A stretch of DNA of 64,000 nt, from contig OY997596.1 of NCBI GenBank assembly GCA_963921825.1, positions 6,577,001 through 6,641,000 of the forward strand, read 5' to 3'. Position numbers and translations under genes: made by a program. This DNA comes from Erodium maritimum. Its lineage: Eukaryota; Streptophyta; Magnoliopsida; Geraniales; Geraniaceae. The notes under the pieces are model-generated. The model saw nothing but the letters and a program-made list of their open reading frames with translations. It searched no databases and was not told the DNA's origin. Below are positions 55,593 to 64,000 of the stretch, in pieces. Each line of letters begins with the position of its first letter. The stretch's first letter is position 1.

Positions 55593-55819
55593 AATCCCTA
55601 TATAATGTATAGGAGAAGAATCAATTATATTCTACATCGTATCAGATCATGACTACGATATTTGATAAACTCTCACGAAATTGTAGTTTTTTCTTACTTG
55701 TTAGCGTATGTTTTTTTTTAACAAATGAGTAAAGCGTTTGAAGGACACATTTAGTCTTTTATGTTATTTTATTTTGGTCTTATTTCGCCTTCCCATCGTG
55801 GTTATCAACAACATTTGTC

Positions 55820-56400
55820 TACAAGAGTAACCAGAGCTATAGTCGGAGTTATAGCCAAAGTCGAAGCCAGAGCTATGGCCGGAGTCATAGCGAGAGAGGG
55901 AGCTAGAGCCCTAGACGGAGCTATAGCCAGAGTTGAAACCAGAGCTATGGCCGAAGTTGAAACCAGAGCTATGGCCAGAGTCATAGCCAGAGTCGGAAGC
56001 AATGCTAAGGCCAGAGTCGGGGCCAGTGTTATAGCCACAACCATTTCCATAGCCATATCGAAAGTTATAACCAGAGTCATGAGCTTGAAGTCAGATCTGT
56101 ATATGAAGGACTAACGGACTGTCACACAAGAGTTCGCTTGTTTTTTCTTCTTCTTCTATAAGTTGGGTATTTTTTAAATGCTCCAATTTAAGGGAGTGTG
56201 AGCCAAAGTCATAGTCGGACCATGAGCCAAAACGATGAGTCATGAGCAGAGCTCATATCAGAGTCATGAGTTATGAGCCATGAGCCAAAACTAGAGATGG
56301 AGTTGTAGCCGGTTCCTGATATGAAGGGCTGGCTATCACAAAAAGATTTTAATTATTTTTCTTGCCAATTTGGGCATATTTGAACCTCATGCTCCAATTT
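55820..56400 (+). repeat. Degenerate Ser/Arg/Gln/Tyr-coding repeat
   Basis: A triplet-phased repeat of AGCCAGAGCTATGGC-type units. In one plus frame it reads NQSYSRSYSQSRSQSYGRSH and similar, broken by several stops; looser copies run to about 56300. It may be a decayed fragment of a gene coding an RS- or SYQ-rich low-complexity domain, or simple expansion. Confidence 0.45.
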
Positions 56401-56567
56401 AAGGGATGGTGTTGTGATATTCTACCGTGACTTATAGAAAGGGGTTAATATTACTTGGAGTGTACTCGATGTAAATGATACCATTTAGGATTTTGGGAAA
56501 TAATTGGTATTGGTTAGGATTTTGGGAAATAACATTTTTGTGGCTACTTGACAACAACTGAGAAAGA

Positions 56568-56640
56568 TGAGATTGTTTAGTTTAGATTTTCAGTTAATAG
56601 TTGAACCCTATATTTATAATGTGGTTGTTATAATAAGAAA
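56568..56640 (+). repeat. Third partial copy of the 3' end of the unknown gene family
   Basis: GATGAGATTGTTTAGTTTAG at 56568 repeats the end of the CDS at 49095-49114. The following AACCCTATATTTATAATGTGG matches 54165-54190. It carries the 3' end without the Copia insertion. Confidence 0.6.
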
Positions 56641-58060
56641 ACATATATTCTCTATCCTCTTTTCATGCTTTGTAAACCCTAAACGGGTCTTCTCTATAAC
56701 AATTGTCGTCACCGATGACTGACCTAGTCTGGGCCAGAGAGGCTGTCGGTGGGCTTTGCTCTCTGTCGCCCTCACCCCCGACTATGACTCCTCCTCCTCC
56801 TGCCTTAGTGTTTTGTCACCAGACGACGTCGTCGACTCGAGGTCCTCACCCGCCGTCTATGGCTTCCCAAGCCGTCTTTCAGTCGCTAACACCCTTTCTC
56901 CAATGGCCACACTAAGGGGGATGACTTCTCGGCCTCTCTCATTCAGTTTGGGACCCGTCATCCAACAAGGCAAGACAACCATCTTACGGGGTATTTAAAA
57001 CCTTAGTGTTGCGTAATCGAGCGAATGTCCTGTTGTCGTGTAACTTCTGGTTGTTGTATTAGAATATGTTGTGTAGCCTAGTGCACTAGAGCACTTGCGA
57101 TGAACAGGGGTCTCCAACCTATACATCGCCTTTAAGCATATACGCCGTCCTCCGGACCAGCAAACATCGCACGAGCACACTGAAAAACGGAGAGAATACT
57201 CCGATCAGCCTGTAGAGCCCGCTAACAACATCCGGCTAAAGATCCATCACCACACACGAAACACCGCTTAGAGCACCACCAGAATAGCTTGCCACCGCAG
57301 CCTCCCAACATCAAGCGGTACACCTCCCACCCCTGTACGTCCCAAACAACTCTTCGAGAGGTAAGTTCGATGGCCAACACCAAAAAATCGACCCCAATTA
57401 ACTGTTAGGAAGATATGACAACTCGAGCCTAAATCCGACACCCCAAACCTTAAACTCTTGAAACTGTTCCAACCGCCGGCCAATACCAGTATAAACACAA
57501 CTAGAAACAAAGAGGTCCAAAAATCGTACTTCTATTTAGTCACGATAGTGTTTGAGATTAAAAAACAATAAGCGAGAGAGGAGGTTTATAAGAAACACTA
57601 CACGGAAGGTAATGTTCTAACCACATATCCATGAAACAAAGAATGACAAAAAGATTGGAACCTCGCTTATTATTCTTTTTCTTGAAATAAACACACCGGT
57701 ACATCCAATACTTGCATTCTTATCGGTGTAATTTAAGCAAACATTTCACAACACTTAGATTTCTCAAGTGTAAAATTGAAGATTTGATATCTGCAAAATG
57801 TAAAAGGACTTGTTGCTGTGAAGTGCGCAGACATGTTGTGTCGTGGTATAGTCGACTCACTGACTTGAAACCTGCAAACGGCCGCTTGGGGATGTTCTGC
57901 CGTAGTTGCCTTCGATATTAACACAACATTAGAAATAAAGATAGGGGTAATAAAAGATAAAGTTGTGAACTACTTTATCTCATGAACTTAGAATAAAGAA
58001 TCGACATGAAGTAACAATATTCAAAAACCTCTCTAGAGCAATAGTAGCAACACTGTAGCA
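56641..58060. other. Unassigned, possible LINE fragment
   Basis: 56703-57000 is GC-rich with overlapping ORFs (Pro/Thr/Ser-rich, then LRGMTSRPLSFSLGPVIQQG) vaguely like plant LINE ORF1 N-termini. 57000-58060 has no supported feature. Confidence 0.25.
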
Positions 58061-58269
58061 TCTGCAACATCTTTAATTGTTCTTCATCTTCTTCATCGAC
58101 GAACCTCATCGTCCTACACCTACCTTCACACTTCCGTTCCTAGCATAAGGTGTAGTGTCCTGGTTGTCCATCACTAGGACTTCGGACCACCTTTGTTCAG
58201 AGTTTCATCTACTCTTTCTGTTGCTGACGAAGAATCAACTCTGTTTTCCTCTCTGAGTTTGCAATTTTG

Positions 58270-60733
58270 ATGGCTCTAACAGTTGAAGAACTCTCTGGGG
58301 ATCCTCCTCTTTCTGAACCACTTCTAGGAGTGTAATCTCATCTGAAGAAGGCTTCCTCCTCTTCCATTGGACCTCCTCCTGGTTTTGAATTTGCTAAGAA
58401 GAAACAGATCAAAAGAAAGACAACAAAAACTTCTGGATCATCTTCTTCCTCAGACAAGACTCAGGAGTACTCTCCTGGAGGACATACCAAGCTGTTACAC
58501 GGCCAAAAGATGTTTTATGATAAGTACTTCCAACCTCTAGATTCAAGTATTGATCTTACTCCGGACTCCCCAAAGGCTATGTCTTCAAGGACTCGAGGTA
58601 AGAGGCCTCTTACATGAGGAGTACATGAGTATCCTTTGCAAGGCAGATCTTTCTTACCAGCAAATGCCACACCACTTCAAGCTGCTTATGTTAGGAATTT
58701 GCCAGCCCAGGCAAACCCATCTTGGCTTCAGAATACTTTCTATAAGCATAAAGGCTATTGCAAATCATTGGTGGCTCATAGACCAAATTTGAAAGGGCTC
58801 TGGTATGGAATTGTTTACTTTGATACCTTAGATAATCTGCAAAAGGCCATATATAAATTCAATGGAGCTACTTTCTTGAATCACAAGCTTTTTGTCTCCA
58901 AAGCTTGGGACAGAAAAAACACAAAGCCTCCAGTCAAAACATCTGATATATTTTGGAAGAAAACTGATCCTTTATACAAATTCAAGTCTCCTGGATCCAG
59001 TACAAGAAACTATAAGGATTTCTTGCACAAAGGTTCTATAGTTGCTGCCCACTCTGAGGTTATACAACACTCTCATCTAGCAATATCACACCTAAATATT
59101 AGTGTGGAGGCAATTCAGAGAGAGATTGCTTTTCATGGGGTCTCTGAGATAGTGCTCAAATCTCTTGGAAATAAGGTAGTGTCGGTCCATTGTCCTGATG
59201 AGGAGTTTCACAAACAACTGCTGTCTCATGGTTGTTCTTGGCTACAAGAATGGTTGACTTATATTCCTTCCTCCACTAATCTATGTCTAAAAGGTGGTAG
59301 ATTTGTTTGGCTAGACATACAAGGGGTTCCATTTCATGGTTGGAGTGAGGAGACTTTCCAAGTTACAGTAGTATCTTTTGGAAATATCTTGTTCACTCAT
59401 CCCAATTCTAGAAAGGCTAAAGAGATTGATATTGCCTATGTACTCATTCATACCAATTGTTTGAAGCCAATTTCAAAAGAAGTAAAGATCACATTAGGAA
59501 ATTCAAGTTATACTCTTTGGGTTTCTTCTGTGCTAGCCTCAGCTATGCCTGCTTTGCAATCTCCTCATGATGATATGGCAGATTCAGTAAGTACAAGTAC
59601 CTCCTCTGATTTGGATCCCCTTCTTTCTCCTCCTGTTGGATTGGAGACTCAAAATGAGTGCTCTGAAATTCTAAAATCAGTAGCACTTCTTGTGAGAGAC
59701 TCAAATGATGAGCATTTATTAGCCTTGGAGACTAGTTCAGACAGAATGAATGTTGAGAACCAGGTTCAGAGAATTAATTTTGATTCGATTATGTTGGTGG
59801 GTGAAGAAGTTATTGAGGTGGGGAATAGAGGCCTTGATTCTCTGAAGTTGGTGGAAGAGGAAGTTATTCTTAAGTTAGAAGATGAAGAAACTTTGGCACC
59901 TGCAGCTTATGATCCTTCTGAGTTATTAGTTACTGATGAAGGTCTTGATACAGTTCTAAGACTTGTTTCAGTCCCTCAAATCCCTACAGTGGCTGATACA
60001 CAACTATTGGCTATTTCTGAAACTGAAAGACTTGAGGCTATTACTGTTCTAGTTCACTCAGTTACAAGATCCTCTCAGCTACAAAGTGATGATCTCAGTC
60101 TACCTCTCAACCAGCAAGCTGTAAAAACCTCTCCAAGTACAATTCAAGGTGACAAGCATTTATTAAGTATGGAAAAGTTGCAGACTTGGGAAAATGAAAC
60201 ATTTATGGGAGCTGACATGGATGGGAATGTTGGTTCCTCCTTGGGTCCACTTGGTCTGAACACACAAAACAGTGATGGTAAATTGGGCAACATTATTTCA
60301 AATATTTCCCCTTTTTTTGCAAGCCCAAGTAGACGAAGTTTCTGAACTTATGGGCCTCACAAATTCATTACAACACTCTCCATCTCCTGGTAGCATTAAG
60401 AAGAGGATGAAAAAGTCTAGGACTGCAGCAACTCACTCTTATATAACCAGATCAAAGTTAAAGGCTGATAAATTGTCACCATTACAGCAGGTTGTCCCAA
60501 AAGATAATTCCTTTCTCTCACTATCATCTGAAGCTAAAAGGGCATTGGGGTTTGCCAAAGCAATTGGTATAAAAGTAAAAGGAAATGAAGATATTGTTCT
60601 GCAGCAGTTGAGCCTATTGGAAGATAAAAAGAGTTCTTGTGTTGAGCTTGAAGTGGGCTCTGATGATGATTATGTAGACCTGGACAAGGATTTTGAAGAT
60701 CCTAGTTTGCCAGGCACAACCTTTTCTGATTGA
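58270..60733 (+). pseudogene. LINE ORF1, RNA-binding protein, broken
   Basis: The ATG at 58270 opens a frame with early stops near 58334 and 58615, open from 58618 to 60345. Residues after AAYVRNLPAQANPSWLQNTF form an RRM-like fold (LWYGIVYFDTLDNLQKAIYK, FNGATFLNHKLFVSKAWDRK). A DUF4283-like region follows (SEIVLKSLGNKVVSVHCPDE, RFVWLDIQGVPFHGWSEETF), then an acidic linker. After a T7 run at about 60310-60316 the frame shifts, and the tail continues to 60733 (EAKRALGFAKAIGI, YVDLDKDFEDPSL). Such proteins bind LINE RNA for retrotransposition. Confidence 0.8.
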
Positions 60734-60737
60734 CGAT

Positions 60738-61371
60738 ATGGAAGTCCACTCATGGAATGTGAGAGGCATCTCTTCCTCACAAAAAAAGAAGAGCTTCTGT
60801 AATTTGATTCATAAACAAGCCCCAACTTTCATCTTATTGCAGGAATCAAAACTAGAAAAGGTTCCTTCTTGGTTTCTCAGATTATGTGGCATTAATTGGG
60901 GTTGGGAGTTTATTTCATCTCCTGCTGTTGGTTCCTCTAGAGGTATCATCACCTTTTGGAAATCAAATTACTTTACTCTATTACAGTGTAAATGTGTGGA
61001 AGGAGCTCTCATCTGGATTGGAATGGCTAAGGGCCTGCAGAAATTGTGCTGAATTATCAATATATATGCCCCTTGCTCAAGAATTGGCAGAAGACTCTTT
61101 TGGGATGAAATAATTGAATTTATCAATACTCAGAAATCCTATTCCTATGCTCTTGATTGGGGGTGACTTTAATGTCACTCTTTCAATAGAAGATAGATCT
61201 GTCCAAAGAGCTTATACAAGAGATATGCAACATTTTCATAATTTTATTAATGTGCTTGGTCTGGTTGATTTGCCAAGGCAAAATGGCAAATATACTTGGT
61301 ATGGTGGGGAATCAAGTGCTTCCAAGATGGACAGATTCTTTGTAAAGACCGAAAAATTTAATTTGGGATAA
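60738..61371 (+). pseudogene. LINE ORF2, endonuclease part only
   Basis: The ATG at 60738 starts MEVHSWNVRGISSSQKKKSF. AP-endonuclease motifs in order: WNVRG, LLQESKL, SSRGIITFWK, then after a stop (61050) INIYAPC, then, in another frame from about 61114, IGGDFNV and GLVDLPRQNGKYTW. The coding signal ends at 61371. A nonsense codon and a frameshift are visible even in this part. The enzyme would nick the target DNA in retrotransposition. Confidence 0.85.
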
Positions 61372-61372
61372 T

Positions 61373-64000
61373 CTCTTGCAAAATGAAAAGTCGGGGTAGG
61401 AATTTGCAACGAGTGGATTTTGAAAGGAAAAAAAAAGGGAAAACTGGGCTGATCTGGTTTGAGCTGGAGCTTGGGCCGGTTCAGGCCCAATTCGTTGAGT
61501 GTGTCAGGCCAAGAAGCGCGGCCCGACCCGGTGACACTAAAGGCCCAGCCCTGGCTGCGTTATAACGTGAACCGAACCCTAATTCAGGGTTACTGTTCAT
61601 CGTCCTCACGCCTCACTCTCCCTCTTTCTCTCTCACGTGCACTCGAACCGGACGTCGCCGCCATCCTTCCTCAGGCAGCCCCCCTTCGTTCCTCTGCTTC
61701 TCCTCCACTGAGAAACCTCGCCTTACCCCCCCTCTTCCTCGTACAGGGCGAACCGTGCCAGCATCGGACGCGAGACGTCTCGCCGGAGCACTTCACTTCC
61801 AATCGTCGCCTCCGAACTCCAATCGAGCACGTCAGTGACCAAATCGAGCACTCCGAGCTCACTCGCACCCCTACCCTCTCTCTCTGACCTCAATCCGACG
61901 GAAAACGCGTTCTCCCGAGCTAATCCGAGCAGTTTCAGTCAGATTCGCCGCCGGCGAAGACGTGAACTCCAGATCTGAAGGGGAAGCACTTCTGGGTCTC
62001 ACTCGAGCCTCACCGTCACGGCTACGGCGTCACCAGCACCCCTACGCTCCTCGCCGCCCTGTTTCCTCCCTTTTTCGAGCGTTTCCGACGCGGTGGTCGG
62101 TGGCCGGAGTACCATTGCCCGCCTGAGATGCCGCCGGAGTTAGGGCAAATCGGACTCGTGGTCAATAAGGCTTTGGGCCAGTTAGTCCTTGGGCCTGGTT
62201 GGCAACGGGCCAGGTGACACAGTTCAGGCCTTGGGCCGGCAACAGCAGAAGAAGGGCTTGGGCCCAGTACACCTCGCGGGCCAGGCCAAGCTCGGTAGTG
62301 GGTCTGGATCCGGACCGGGTCGGGTTGGGTCTGGACTCGGGTTTGGGCTTGGATCCGGGTCGGATCCGGGTCAACCCAGCTTTAAATAAAATGATTTTTA
62401 AAACCAGTTTTAATTATTGGTTTTTAATTAATTAAAGGTGAGAATTTAAATGACTTTTGGGTTAAATCAGTGGACCTTCTAACTTTTACCGGTTTGGATT
62501 GGACTTTTCTTTGTCAAATCTAGACGGGACTTCGCCCGAGATCAAGGGCTTGGACCCGAGCTAGAAGAACGAATTTCGCGCCGGAACCCGTGTGAAGAAC
62601 GGAGTTGTGACCACTCGAGCGCTTCATCAGAGTTTTATTAGAGGAAGACCACAAGGTAGGGAAAGTCTTAATTTCTTAATTAACGCTTAGTATGCATGAT
62701 TAGGATAATAAAATCGGAAAGGTCCTAGAATTGCCTATAGGATGCGAATAACTGGAATAATCGTACTTCAATTACTAATAAATGGACGAGTCTAGTATGC
62801 ATGCTTAGGATGATGACGATTATTGAAGCTTGCTTTTAATACTTGGGATTGATTTACTGGTAGAGAGGTTGTGAAGAGCTCTCGGATTAGTTGTGTGTTA
62901 GGTTCACATGCTTGGTTACTCGTTATTAGGACAAGTAAGAGTCTAATGAAACTAGTTAGCTTATATGATTGAATGTTTAATTGATCGTTCACATGATTGT
63001 TTACTGGTGAAATGTTTACTTGGTTGATTGAGTGATTGTGTTGATAAATTGTGCATTGAACGGGTAATCGAGTATGACTTGTTGTGCCAAGGGGTACAAT
63101 CAGGTGATCGATGTACCGATGGTTCGTGACAGGTAAGTATACGGTAAGTATGGAATGGTGTTGGATGTCTTCGTTGTGATAAAAGTGTGTTCCGATGTGT
63201 GTTGATTGATGGATGAATGTTAATGCTTGTTTCCTTTGTTCTTATTCTTGATATGTATGCTTGTTCGTTTGTTTGTCTGTTTGCTTGCTTGGTTCGGTAC
63301 TACACCGGGGGGGGGGGGTAATCCGGTGCCGTTGTGGTGGTTGGAGTTGGACAGATACAGTGAGTGATGTGAGGAGCCTATGGTTCGGCAGATCCCGCGG
63401 GATATATTGAGTGATGTGATGAGCCTATGGCTCGGCAGATCCTGCGGGATATATTGATTGATGTGAGGAGCCTATGGCTCGGCAGATCCTGCGGGATATA
63501 TTGACTGATGTGAGGAGCCTATGGCTCGGCAGATCCTACGGGATATTGAGTGATGTGAGGGGCCTAAGGGCTCGGCAGATCCTACGGGATATTGAGTGGG
63601 ATTACTTCATGAGAGATGGTTTCTGAGGTTTCACCCAAGAGTGTGTGTGTCCTACGGGAACACTATCTTGGTTCCCTATGACTATGGCCCTTTGGAGACA
63701 TTTTCGAGAATACCGAAGATGAGCATCCCCATGGGATGGTTTCCGGTACTCCGACGTATGTGTCTCCTCCGGACCGAGGGAAAATCTGATATGATATGAA
63801 TACTCTAGTGGATCGGGATGTGGGAACCGAGGTGACACTAGAATTTATTTATAGATCGGAGGCTTGAGAAAGCAAGTGGTTGGCGTGATATCAATTGATC
63901 TCTTTTAATCGTTACGACGCTTTATATTGATTATTTTATGGAACCTTTCCAGTTAACGTTATCTTGTTTATTTATTATTTCTTCGTACTTATCTTATTCT
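61373..64000 (+). mobile_element. Tekay-like LTR sequence, running off the window
   Basis: From about 62530 it matches the solo LTR at 5830-7200 in reverse orientation: GTCCTAGAATTG and TATAGGATGCGAATAACT near 62725-62755, GTATGACT and ATCAGGTGATCGATG near 63070-63115, and GGACCGAGGGAAAATC at 63771. 61380-62400 is GC-rich with GGGCC- and GGATCCGGGT-type runs. ORFs here (61459-61887, 62189-62389) have no domains. The 5' terminus is not certain. Confidence 0.6.
63360..63596 (+). repeat. 47-bp tandem repeat in the LTR
   Basis: Five units of 45-47 bp with core GAGCCTATGGCTCGGCAGAT and ends GCGGGATATATTG. The first three are most alike; the last two have lost two bases. The related LTR at 5824 has no such array at the matching place. 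Confidence 0.85.

Larger units (their letters stand above)
58060..61372 (+). mobile_element. L1-type LINE, 5' half
   Basis: ORF1 (RNA-binding) is followed after 4 bp by ORF2, of which only the endonuclease domain remains; at about 61372 the sequence switches to LTR-like DNA. The 5' boundary is not exact. The reverse transcriptase part must lie beyond the window if the LTR-like sequence is an insertion. Confidence 0.8.

Noticed and set aside
55761-56114. The 117-codon plus-strand ORF and its minus-strand mirror as real proteins
   Set aside because: Both are shadow frames of the same 6/18-bp repeat, rich in Ala/Val/Arg or Ala/Thr/Leu only through the repeat.
61459-62435. GC-rich ORFs in the terminal LTR region as coding genes
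   Set aside because: No domain, no splice structure, and the sequence consists of GGGCC/GGATCCGGG-type runs in an LTR-like region.

Overview
This window looks like a repeat-rich intergenic block of a flowering-plant nuclear genome. The evidence is plant-type Copia elements primed by initiator-Met tRNA, a 14 kb CACTA (En/Spm) transposon, PIF/Harbinger elements with SANT/Myb and DDE genes, L1-type LINE products, Tekay-like LTRs, an F-box gene relic and spliced plant-style genes. The species cannot be named from the sequence. By the boundaries I could fix, roughly three quarters of the window is transposable elements, many with exact target-site duplications (TSDs).

Layout. 1-1250: a foldback MITE in a TA microsatellite, then a CACTA remnant. 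1955-3312: a poly(A) retroposon with a 15-bp TSD. 3998-8956: a PIF/Harbinger element holding two SANT-type genes, one split by a 2.6 kb solo LTR. 9128-15063: a nest in which a retroposon, then a SINE, then a Copia element landed on the same target. 15653-17787: a PIF/Harbinger element with an intact 469-residue transposase. 18926-21209: a retroposon with a 24-bp minisatellite. 22316-23560: a broken F-box gene. 23678-25965: a sister of the 15653 element that carries only the SANT-type partner gene, frameshifted.

27300-28290 and 48190-49108 are two paralogous low-copy genes of unknown function. They share the promoter/leader and the C-terminal 70 residues but have different N-termini. They are the best host-gene candidates. 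29338-43578 is a complete CACTA element (TSD AGG, 24-bp TIRs) with a decayed TNPD-type transposase, a Transposase_24-type gene, three related minus-strand accessory ORFs, a solo LTR inside one of them, and a large internal inverted repeat that gives two genes the same upstream region. 43.6-48.2 kb holds an LTR fragment, a PIF remnant and a LINE-derived RRM retroposon.

49166-54106 is a young Tork-like Copia element (403-bp LTRs, TSD GTTTC) sitting in the 3' region of the 48.5 kb gene. Its single gag-pol frame is cut by only three stops. 54.5-58 kb has a minus-strand retroposon and a degenerate Ser/Arg/Gln/Tyr-coding repeat. 58.2-61.37 kb is the 5' half of an L1-type LINE, ending abruptly at a Tekay-like LTR sequence that runs off the window.

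Functionally, almost everything here is mobile DNA. The two PIF elements at 15.6 and 23.7 kb look like complementary halves of one two-gene transposon. No RNA genes, CRISPR arrays, viral insertions or toxin genes were seen.
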